Both the position numbers and the translations under genes were made by a program. The notes under the pieces were generated by a model that was given only the letters and a program-made list of their open reading frames with translations, had not been told where the DNA came from and made no database searches. A stretch of DNA of 7,110 nt from Bacillota bacterium. GTDB lineage: Bacteria; Bacillota_I; Bacilli_A; Erysipelotrichales; Erysipelotrichaceae. The stretch's first letter is position 1. Each line of letters opens with the position of its first letter. Positions 1-6,264 of this stretch are shown here, piece after piece. The stretch spans positions 1 through 7,110 of the forward strand of contig JAEWIH010000095.1 of assembly GCA_023387245.1 (NCBI GenBank), in the 5' to 3' direction.

Positions 1-211
1 ATATCGAACAACATTATTAGGAATGGTAGAAATTAATGATAAAAATGTTGCTAGTAGGCTAGCACATGATATTTTTATCGTAACTTATCAAGTACCTAAA
101 TTATTTTATTTAGAAAAAGAATGTCAATTATTTAGACAAATTTTTGAATCAGCTTTTATAGAATTAATAGATGATGGTCAACAGTTATTAAATAAAGCTA
201 AAAAATATTAA
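1..211 (+). CDS. 3' end of an unidentified protein (partial, cut by left edge)
   Basis: The reading frame is open from the left edge (first full codon at base 2) to a TAA at 209-211, so about 69 C-terminal residues are visible. An ATG lies at 23, but the frame continues upstream of it and no ribosome site precedes it, so it is more likely an internal Met than the start. The visible part is predicted to be alpha-helical, with mixed hydrophobic and charged residues and a lysine-rich end (NKAKKY). It has no signal peptide, no membrane segment and no motif I recognise. A helical C-terminal domain of a TetR-like regulator is one possibility, but nothing here proves it. The gene converges on the mgl cluster and ends just before a hairpin at 230-276. 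That it is a real gene is supported by the clean frame, the normal codon use and the following terminator-like structure. Confidence 0.5.
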   Translation, partial: YRTTLLGMVEINDKNVASRLAHDIFIVTYQVPKLFYLEKECQLFRQIFESAFIELIDDGQQLLNKAKKY

Positions 212-229
212 AATACTATTTGAAAATTG

Positions 230-276
230 AAAATGAACCTAGTTATTTGGACACTCAAATAATGTAGGTTCATTTT
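230..276 (+). terminator. Hairpin after the left-edge gene, probable terminator
   Basis: A 12-bp perfect outer stem pairs AAAATGAACCTA (230-241) with TAGGTTCATTTT (265-276). After a small internal loop, an inner 7-bp stem pairs TTATTTG (243-249) with CAAATAA (256-262) around a six-base loop. The outer arm ends in TTTT followed by ATTATG, so the U-tract is short. It lies 19 bases after the TAA of the plus-strand gene, where a terminator is expected. Because the stem is flanked by A's and T's, it could act in both directions and also back up the terminator of the mgl operon. Confidence 0.6.
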
Positions 277-290
277 ATTATGTCTAAATT

Positions 291-337
291 AAAAAAGAAA
301 GAAAAATTAAAAGGATTGTCACTTGTACAATCCTTTT
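291..337 (-). terminator. Rho-independent terminator of the mgl operon
   Basis: Read on the minus strand, AAAAGGATTGT (337-327) pairs perfectly over 11 bp with ACAATCCTTTT (319-309) around a seven-base loop. A T-rich tract follows at 308-291. It begins 20 bases after the mglC stop codon. Position, stem and U-tract all fit an intrinsic terminator closing the galactose transport operon. Confidence 0.85.
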
Positions 338-357
338 AGGTTCAGTTTTTATATTAA

Positions 358-2028
358 TTATTTCTTTTGTACATATTTTAATGAGTCGATTGTAACGGCA
401 GCTATAATAATGATACCAGCAAAGACGAATTGTAAGTTAGCATCAATACCTAAAATCGTTAATGCATATGTTAATGCTGTAAAGATAATAACACCAACAA
501 CTACACCAGATATTTTACCAATACCACCAGTAAAAGAAACACCACCAACTACACAAGCAGCAATAGCATCCATTTCCCAACCTTGTCCATAAGCAGCACT
601 ACCAGAACCAACCATTCTCAAGCATTCTAACCAAGCACCAAAACCATATAATATACCAGCTAATATAAATGCGGCCATAGTAACTCTAAACACTGAAATA
701 CCAGAAACTGCAGCTGCTTCAGAATTACCACCAACAGCATATAAATACTTACCTAAACGAGTTTTATTCCATATAAACCAAATAACACAAATCGCAGCAA
801 ATGCCCATAAAATAATCGTCGGAAATGAACCAATTCTAGGAATAACCATTTGTGATATTTCATTTTCAATACCACCAAAAGATACGCCCATAGTTCCATA
901 AGTAACTAAACCAAAAATAATTAACATGTTTGACATGGTAGAAATAAAGGGATGAATTTTATATTTAGCAGTAAAGAATCCAGCAACACTAGTAAATACA
1001 ACCGAAAAAACAACACAAAGCACTAATGCCAATACTGCTCTAGACACTAAAGACAATGAAGTAAAATCAAAAATATGACCAAAAATAGAACCAGTATTAA
1101 TCCCTTTATGCATAACTACAGTCGAAATAACCATATTCATACCAACAATCCGGCCAATAGTCAAATCGGTACCAGTTAATAAAATCAAACCAGAAACTCC
1201 AAGTGCCAAAAACATTCTTGGTGATGCTTGTTGTAAAATATTTAATATGTTATTAGTAGTTAATAAATGAGTATCTTTAATTATTGGAGCAATAGCACTT
1301 AAAAATATAAATACTAAAGTAATAACGATATATAAGCCGTTTCTTAAAAAGAATTCAGCACAATTAAAATTATATAAATATGAATTCCATTTTTGTTTTA
1401 ATCTTTGTAAAAAAGTAAATCGCGAATTTCTTAATAAACCAATTAAATGGAATTTATGATTAATCGCCTCGAAACTGCGATCTTTATAAACTTGTAATTG
1501 TTTTTCATAAGCCATTTTAGCATCAAACCGTTTATTTTTATAAACATATTTTTCATCTTTAACTTCTTTATGATAATTAGGATCATTAGTATTAAGACTT
1601 TTTAAATTATTTTCATGATCATTTTTAAGTTCAACCAATGTTTCTTGATAATGTTTTTTAGCTAATTGTTTAAGCATTAAACAGTTTTGTTTTACTTTAA
1701 CAACATAATCTTGGTGATAATGTTTATTTAAGTAATCTTCACCATCTTTAATTAATTTCTTAATAGCATCTTTATTTTGATTTTCAATTTCTTTAGCCTT
1801 TAAAATCTCTTTTTTCCACTGACTAATTCTCAATTTTTTCTCTTCAGTATTCAAAGCTTTATTTTCTTTAGTCAATTGAATTTTATTTTTAAGAATAATA
1901 ATTTTTTCTTCACCCTCAGCTCTTAACTCATCAATTTGTTTTTGAATATTCTCCAGGTAATCATCAATTGGTTTAAGTAATGCTATTTCTTCCTCATTAC
2001 TTAATGTAACATCTAAATGCTTATTCAT
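358..2028 (-). CDS. mglC: Galactose/methyl-galactoside ABC transporter permease MglC with long N-terminal coiled-coil extension
   Basis: This is the membrane permease that forms the sugar channel and couples to the MglA ATPase. Residues from about 230 to 556 match the RbsC/MglC (BPD_transp_2) family. Multiple hydrophobic membrane segments start near 231. The family motif around LLTGTDLTIG (283-292) corresponds to the usual GGxDLSVG. AVGGNSEAAAVSGI (431-444) matches AIGGNxxAAxLSGI, and GGVSFTGGIGKISG (495-508) is the conserved cytoplasmic loop expected to touch the ATPase. Residues 1 to about 225 are not part of the normal family, where proteins are about 330-350 residues. This part is hydrophilic, rich in Lys, Glu, Asn and Gln, and predicted to be coiled coil (about 22-95 and 115-150). 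The ATG at 2028 is supported by an AGGAGG at the right distance, and no plausible later start with a ribosome site exists, so the extension looks genuine. The gene starts 9 bases after mglA and is the last of the operon. Confidence 0.93.
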   Translation of the reverse strand: MNKHLDVTLSNEEEIALLKPIDDYLENIQKQIDELRAEGEEKIIILKNKIQLTKENKALNTEEKKLRISQWKKEILKAKEIENQNKDAIKKLIKDGEDYLNKHYHQDYVVKVKQNCLMLKQLAKKHYQETLVELKNDHENNLKSLNTNDPNYHKEVKDEKYVYKNKRFDAKMAYEKQLQVYKDRSFEAINHKFHLIGLLRNSRFTFLQRLKQKWNSYLYNFNCAEFFLRNGLYIVITLVFIFLSAIAPIIKDTHLLTTNNILNILQQASPRMFLALGVSGLILLTGTDLTIGRIVGMNMVISTVVMHKGINTGSIFGHIFDFTSLSLVSRAVLALVLCVVFSVVFTSVAGFFTAKYKIHPFISTMSNMLIIFGLVTYGTMGVSFGGIENEISQMVIPRIGSFPTIILWAFAAICVIWFIWNKTRLGKYLYAVGGNSEAAAVSGISVFRVTMAAFILAGILYGFGAWLECLRMVGSGSAAYGQGWEMDAIAACVVGGVSFTGGIGKISGVVVGVIIFTALTYALTILGIDANLQFVFAGIIIIAAVTIDSLKYVQKK

Positions 2029-2033
2029 AACAT

Positions 2034-2039
2034 CCTCCT
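2034..2039 (-). promoter_or_regulatory. mglC ribosome-binding site overlapping the mglA stop
   Basis: On the minus strand the mglA stop TAG (2040-2038) is part of TAGGAGG, and the ATG of mglC follows five bases after the AGGAGG. This near-perfect site fixes the mglC start at 2028, so the long N-terminal extension is translated from the main start. It also implies translational coupling: ribosomes ending on mglA sit directly on the mglC initiation site. Confidence 0.85.
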
Positions 2040-3546
2040 ACATATATTTAGCACTTAAGCGCAATAATTCTTCTTGATTTGTATCTTTTGTATTAACAAT
2101 TCCAGCTAAACGACCATTAGACATAACGCCTATTCGATTAGTAATACCTAAAATCTCAGGCATTTCAGAAGAAACAATAATAATAGTTTTACCTTCTTTA
2201 GCCATTTTAATAATGAGCTCATATATTTCATATTTAGCACCAACATCAATACCACGCGTTGGCTCATCCATCATAAATACCGCAGGATTTCTTTCTAGCC
2301 ATTTACCAAAAATAACTTTTTGTTGATTACCTCCCGACAATGATGTAATCATATCATCAGGCCCCATGCACTTAGTTTTCATGATTTTAATTTCTTTTTC
2401 AGTCGCACTCCGCATTTTATCATTTGATAAAGCAGGTCCAGTTTTATAACGATTTAAATTAGTTAAGCAAGTGTTAAAAATTAAATTACCCTTTAAAAAT
2501 AAACCATTGGCTTTTCTTTCCTCAGTAATTAAAGCAAATCCATGATCCATTGCATCTTTAGAATTATTAAAATTCATTAACTTACCATCATAATATATAC
2601 GACCAGAAGCACGAGAACGAATACCAAAAATAGTTTCTAGTAATTCGGTCCTACCTGCACCAACAAGACCATATAGTCCAAAAATTTCACCTTCCTTAAT
2701 ATCAAAAGTAATATTTTGTAAATAAGGTTCATATTTAGTAGAAATATTTTTAATTTCTAAAATAGTTCTTCCTGGATTATTATCTACTACCGGGAAACGA
2801 TTATCTAATGAACGACCAACCATCGCAGAAATTAAATTATCCATAGTAGTTTCAGCAATTGGCTTAGTCAAAACTAATTGTCCATCACGCAACACTGAAA
2901 CTTCATCACATATTTTGAATATTTCATCCATTTTATGAGAAATATAAATAATCGAAATCCCTTTAGCAGTTAATTTTTTAATAATCTTAAATAACATAAT
3001 TACTTCTGGTTCAGTTAGTGAAGAAGTTGGTTCATCAAGCACAATAATTTTAGAGTCATAAGAAATAGCCTTGGCAATTTCAACCATTTGTCTTGCTGAT
3101 ACTGACATATGTCTCATATGTACTGTAAGATTAATTGTCATATCCAAGCTTCTAAATAAATAAGCAGCTTCACGTTTCATACGTGCTTCATCTATCAAAC
3201 CTGCAGCTGTACGTGGATATCGACCTAAATATAAATTATCGATAACACTACGATCTAAGCATTGATTTAATTCTTGATGCACCATCGCGACACCATTTTC
3301 TAATGCCTCTTTTGGGCCAGAAAAAGAAATAGGGTGTCCATTTAAAAAAATTTCGCCTTCATCTTTATGATAAATCCCAAATAAACATTTCATCATTGTC
3401 GATTTACCAGCACCATTTTCACCCATAAGACCCATAACCGTACCTTTTTTAATATCAAGATTAACTTGATTTAAAACTCGATTACGCCCAAAAGATTTAG
3501 ACATTCCTCTTATCGATAAAATATTTTCATCTTTTCTTTCTGACAT
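2038..3546 (-). CDS. mglA: Galactose/methyl-galactoside ABC transporter ATP-binding protein MglA
   Basis: Cytoplasmic ATPase subunit with two fused nucleotide-binding domains, powering sugar uptake through MglC. At 502 residues it has the usual length for sugar ABC ATPases of the RbsA/MglA type. Domain 1 has Walker A GENGAGKST (42-50), Q-loop Gln91, a degenerate signature MSVSARQ (147-153), Walker B IIVLDEP (167-173) and the switch His204. Domain 2 has a degenerate Walker A GLVGAGRTE (293-301, no Lys), an intact signature LSGGNQQK (403-410), Walker B VFMMDEP (423-429), and SSEMPE in place of the His switch. This split, with one degraded Walker A and one degraded signature, is typical of the family. 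The ATG at 3546 has AAGGAG (3554-3559) seven bases upstream. It follows mglB after a 75-base gap that holds a hairpin, and its stop overlaps the mglC ribosome site. Galactose specificity is inferred from neighbouring mglB and galK; the ATPase alone cannot be told apart from other sugar ATPases. Confidence 0.95.
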   Translation of the reverse strand: MSERKDENILSIRGMSKSFGRNRVLNQVNLDIKKGTVMGLMGENGAGKSTMMKCLFGIYHKDEGEIFLNGHPISFSGPKEALENGVAMVHQELNQCLDRSVIDNLYLGRYPRTAAGLIDEARMKREAAYLFRSLDMTINLTVHMRHMSVSARQMVEIAKAISYDSKIIVLDEPTSSLTEPEVIMLFKIIKKLTAKGISIIYISHKMDEIFKICDEVSVLRDGQLVLTKPIAETTMDNLISAMVGRSLDNRFPVVDNNPGRTILEIKNISTKYEPYLQNITFDIKEGEIFGLYGLVGAGRTELLETIFGIRSRASGRIYYDGKLMNFNNSKDAMDHGFALITEERKANGLFLKGNLIFNTCLTNLNRYKTGPALSNDKMRSATEKEIKIMKTKCMGPDDMITSLSGGNQQKVIFGKWLERNPAVFMMDEPTRGIDVGAKYEIYELIIKMAKEGKTIIIVSSEMPEILGITNRIGVMSNGRLAGIVNTKDTNQEELLRLSAKYM

Positions 3547-3571
3547 TTCTTATCTCCTTTAATACAAAGTA

Positions 3572-3595
3572 AGGAGGAAAGCTAACTTTCCTCCT
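3572..3595 (-). promoter_or_regulatory. Intercistronic 10-bp hairpin between mglB and mglA
   Basis: In the minus-strand transcript AGGAGGAAAG (3595-3586) pairs perfectly over 10 bp with CTTTCCTCCT (3581-3572) around the four-base loop TTAG. Only TACTTTG follows, so the U-tract is weak. Such hairpins after binding-protein genes commonly block 3' exonuclease decay or terminate some transcripts, giving more binding protein than ATPase and permease. That role is inferred here. The 3' arm ends in CTCCTT, which is complementary to the mglA ribosome site 11 bases further on, so an alternative pairing is possible. Confidence 0.75.
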
Positions 3596-3621
3596 ATTTA
3601 AAATCTTAATTTTTTATTAAA

Positions 3622-4890
3622 TTATTGATTTAAAATTTGAGTATATGATGCAGCATTATCAGTCTTAACCATATTAATTGCATAAGCATCAAATTCACTA
3701 GGATTACCTAAACGATTAGTAATATTAGCTTCAGTTTGGCCATCACCAGCCACATATTCAACTTTTAAGTTTAATAATTTTTCATATTTTTCAAGTAATG
3801 GCTTGTAAGTAGAATTCAAGAAGTTATCTGCAGAATTATAAATACTTAACCAAACTTTCTTAGCAGCATGTTTAGTATCATCTAACTTATTAGAAACTGG
3901 TTTGAAAGTAGCAGTTGAATCTAAGAAGTCTTTGTAGTTATCAGCAGTAATAGCTAAGTTTAAAGCATAGAATGAACGTTCTTCAGCAACATATTTGTAA
4001 TCTTTATCAGTTAATACGTTACCAGCATCATCAGCCTTAGCAATACCATTCATAACGTCTTGACCATCCAATAAGTTTCTTAACACTTTTAATGTTAAAT
4101 AAGCTTGAACGTCAGCATGTTGAGAAATAGTTCCACCAAAACCTTCTTCAATAGCCTTAACAGCATCAGCATTAGCATCATATCCAAAAGTAGGAACTTT
4201 GTTAGCTTTTGACCAGTTATTAAACATAGCCATACCCATACCATCATTATTTGAAATAACTAAATCAATTTGATCACCAAATGAAGCAGTCCATGTACCT
4301 AGAGTATTACCAGCAGTAGCAGCATCCCATGTAGCACCAGCCGCATTCTTCATTTCTTGAGAAGCAATTTCACGAATTACTAAATCATCAACTTTACCAT
4401 CTTTAACAACAGCAGATTTACCATCTACGTTAGTACCAACTGGTTGGAAGTTAATTTGACCATCTTTTTCAACAGCAGTACCCAATGCCTTACGAACACC
4501 AATTGTACGAGCTTTTGAATCGTTATGACCGATATCACCAATTGCTAGAACGTAAGAAACAATACCATCTTTATTACGATCGATTGCATCTTTATGTTTT
4601 TTGATATATTCAACAATCATTTGTCCTTGTAATTCAGCACCTTGATTAGCATCAAAACCTACATAGTAAGTTTTATCATTGAAACCTAATGCTTCTTTAT
4701 CTAAAGCACCTGTAGAACTATTAGATGGTTGACGATTATACCATACTAACGGTTTTTCCTTATTAGCTACTTTTTTGTCTTCTGGCTTAGCATCACCATT
4801 CTTATCAGAAGTAGTAGATGTGCCACCACCACAAGCAACAAGAGCAAAAGTTAAAACCAATATCATTAAAATAGATAAAAACTTTTTCAT
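3622..4890 (-). CDS. mglB: Galactose/glucose-binding lipoprotein MglB, apparently circularly permuted
   Basis: Extracellular sugar receptor of the Mgl transporter, Peripla_BP_4 fold. The signal peptide ends in lipobox LVAC (17-20), so Cys20 should be lipidated; a hydrophilic tether (21-46) follows. The order of the rest is unusual. Residues 47 to about 325 match E. coli MglB from its Asn91 strand to its C-terminus, while residues about 345-422 match the E. coli mature N-terminus. The sugar-contact residues, matched by memory of the E. coli protein, are Asn52 (Asn91), His122, Asp124 and Arg128 (His152, Asp154, Arg158), Trp188 (Trp183), Asn215 (Asn211), Asp238 (Asp236), Gln257 (Asn256), and finally Asp355 and Phe357 (Asp14, Phe16). 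The calcium loop DRNKDGIVS (104-112) and a carboxylate at Asp209 (Glu205) are also kept. It has 422 residues against about 330 in E. coli; part of the excess is an insertion around 155-185. The start ATG has AAGGAGG (4895-4901) upstream and opens the transport part of the cluster. Substrate galactose or glucose is inferred from the binding residues and galK. Confidence 0.93.
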   Translation of the reverse strand: MKKFLSILMILVLTFALVACGGGTSTTSDKNGDAKPEDKKVANKEKPLVWYNRQPSNSSTGALDKEALGFNDKTYYVGFDANQGAELQGQMIVEYIKKHKDAIDRNKDGIVSYVLAIGDIGHNDSKARTIGVRKALGTAVEKDGQINFQPVGTNVDGKSAVVKDGKVDDLVIREIASQEMKNAAGATWDAATAGNTLGTWTASFGDQIDLVISNNDGMGMAMFNNWSKANKVPTFGYDANADAVKAIEEGFGGTISQHADVQAYLTLKVLRNLLDGQDVMNGIAKADDAGNVLTDKDYKYVAEERSFYALNLAITADNYKDFLDSTATFKPVSNKLDDTKHAAKKVWLSIYNSADNFLNSTYKPLLEKYEKLLNLKVEYVAGDGQTEANITNRLGNPSEFDAYAINMVKTDNAASYTQILNQ

Positions 4891-4916
4891 ATTTCCTCCT
4901 TGTTTTACCTAATTCT

Positions 4917-4945
4917 ATTCTATCAAATACTGTAAACGGTAACAA
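4917..4945 (-). promoter_or_regulatory. Probable sigma-A promoter of mglB
   Basis: On the minus strand a -35-like TTGTTA (4945-4940) and a -10-like TAGAAT (4922-4917) are separated by exactly 17 bases. Transcription would begin near 4910, leaving a leader of about 20 bases with AAGGAGG before the mglB ATG. The -10 matches the consensus at five of six bases and the -35 at four of six. No terminator for galK precedes it on this strand, so mglBAC may be read both from here and from upstream. Confidence 0.6.
4931..4944 (+). promoter_or_regulatory. Catabolite-responsive element (cre) overlapping the mglB promoter
   Basis: TGTAAACGGTAACA fits the published cre consensus TGWAANCGNTNWCA at every position when read on the plus strand. 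It covers most of the -35 element and the upstream spacer of the proposed mglB promoter, a location where bound CcpA would block polymerase. Other LacI-family regulators such as GalR bind similar palindromes, so a local galactose repressor is an alternative reader of the site. Confidence 0.75.
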
Positions 4946-4965
4946 GGCTTTTGCCTGTTTTTTTT
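4941..4965 (+). repeat. Small inverted repeat with plus-strand T-run in the galK-mglB gap
   Basis: AACAAGGC (4941-4948) and GCCTGTT (4953-4959) pair with one bulged A around a TTTT loop, and eight T's run from 4958 to 4965 on the plus strand. It looks like an intrinsic terminator for plus-strand transcription, yet no plus-strand gene lies here. On the minus strand the A-run comes before the stem, so it should not terminate galK. It overlaps the -35 and cre. Confidence 0.4.
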
Positions 4966-4986
4966 ATTAAAAATTAAAAATTTAGA

Positions 4987-6261
4987 CTAAATTATTTTAT
5001 ATCCACCAACCGGTCTCACATTAACAACAAAACAACAATCATCTCCAAAATAAGCATTCATAAGCTTAATATAACTATCTAATTCATCATCACTAACAAT
5101 AGCCTGAATCGTACCCTCAAAACCACCACCATGAACTCTATATGCTCCTTTAGTCAAAAATGTTTCACTCAAAGCTAGTGCCAAAGCTAAATTTTGAACT
5201 TTAGGCTTAGTCGATACCGAAATATTTTGTAAATATTTAAAAGATGAATTCCCGCTTTTTTTCATTAACTCAAGCATTTTATTTATATCTTTATTTTTAA
5301 GAGCCAACACTTCTTCTTCAACTAATTTATTTTCATTTAAAACATGTAAAGCTCTTAAAATTGCTCGATCATTAGCAATAGCAGTGCGTAATTTAGGTAT
5401 TTCATTAATAAAATCCTCCAAACTAATATCACTAATTACTTCTTTATTAAACAATTTAGCTAAAGATTTGATTTCAGTAGGAATAGCTCCATATTCATCA
5501 CTTAAATTAGCATGATCGCCTTTAGTATTAACTAAAACTAGATTATAGCCATAATCTTTAAAATTAAAATCTATTTTTTCAACTATTGGATTAGTCGGAT
5601 CTTTAAAGTCGATATGAACAAAACCACCAACACTAATAGCCATTTGATCTAAAAGTCCGCATGGTTTTTGAAAATAATGATTTTCAGCATATTGAGCAAT
5701 TTTAGCAATCTCAACAGCATTAATTTTACCTTCATTAAATAAATGATTAAATATTTCAGCAATTAATACTTCAAAAGAAGCACTAGAACTTATTCCAGAA
5801 CCCATTAATACATTACAATGGCCTAATCCTTTAAAACCACCAATCTTATATCCAAGTTGTTTAAAACGAGCAGCAATACCTCTAATTAATGCTTCGCTAG
5901 TATGCTTTTCATCTGGGTTGATATCTAAGTTATTCAAATCAACTTTTTTAATATTAAAACCAATAGTTGTATAATCGACAATTAAATCAGTACTTTTAGT
6001 TACTAAACAAATATTATCCATATTTACTGCAGCAGCGATAACTTTACCATGTTGATGATCGGTATGATTACCACCAATTTCACTTCTACCAGAAGCTGAC
6101 AACAATTGATAGTCACCGTCTCCGAATTTATTTAAAGTAGCATCTACTAAGTTAAGATAACGTTCTTTAATTTTATTTAAATCATTATCAACATTTATAT
6201 AAATCAATTGTTGATCGAGTTGATTGCTTAATAAAGTTTTTTTAATTTCTGATAATAACAT
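4987..6261 (-). CDS. galK: Galactokinase
   Basis: GHMP-family kinase that phosphorylates alpha-D-galactose with ATP to galactose 1-phosphate in the cytoplasm, the first committed Leloir step. Three family motifs are present in order: the galactokinase signature GRSEIGGNHTDHQHG (58-72, with Arg59 as the expected catalytic Arg and Asp68 as a sugar contact), the ATP-binding glycine/serine loop LMGSGISSSAS (152-162), and the C-terminal RVHGGGFEGT (375-384). CGLLDQM (201-207) supplies the expected catalytic base Asp205. The first motif is divergent: canonical enzymes have GEHTDY, while here Asn65 takes the place of the Glu that contacts the sugar. At 424 residues it is slightly longer than E. coli GalK (382), mostly at the N-terminus. 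The ATG at 6261 has AAAGGA (6270-6275) upstream, lying inside the last codons of galM, which ends 3 bases before; this indicates co-transcription and probably coupled translation. A related GHMP sugar kinase is the main alternative, but galM and mgl neighbours favour galactose. Confidence 0.9.
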   Translation of the reverse strand: MLLSEIKKTLLSNQLDQQLIYINVDNDLNKIKERYLNLVDATLNKFGDGDYQLLSASGRSEIGGNHTDHQHGKVIAAAVNMDNICLVTKSTDLIVDYTTIGFNIKKVDLNNLDINPDEKHTSEALIRGIAARFKQLGYKIGGFKGLGHCNVLMGSGISSSASFEVLIAEIFNHLFNEGKINAVEIAKIAQYAENHYFQKPCGLLDQMAISVGGFVHIDFKDPTNPIVEKIDFNFKDYGYNLVLVNTKGDHANLSDEYGAIPTEIKSLAKLFNKEVISDISLEDFINEIPKLRTAIANDRAILRALHVLNENKLVEEEVLALKNKDINKMLELMKKSGNSSFKYLQNISVSTKPKVQNLALALALSETFLTKGAYRVHGGGFEGTIQAIVSDDELDSYIKLMNAYFGDDCCFVVNVRPVGGYKII

Positions 6262-6264
6262 AAT

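Noticed and set aside
323..592. Plus-strand open frame of 89 codons opposite the end of mglC
   Set aside because: It lies inside the operon terminator and the conserved C-terminal part of mglC, has no ribosome site, and its Pro/Thr/Ile-rich composition is the mirror of the membrane-protein codons on the other strand.
1354..2028. The mglC extension as a separate small gene followed by a normal-length mglC
   Set aside because: There is no stop codon between them and no start codon with a ribosome site near residues 200-230; it is one continuous frame.
4891..4986. A minus-strand terminator separating galK from mglB
   Set aside because: The only hairpin has its A-run before the stem on this strand and no T-run after it, so it does not look like a galK terminator.
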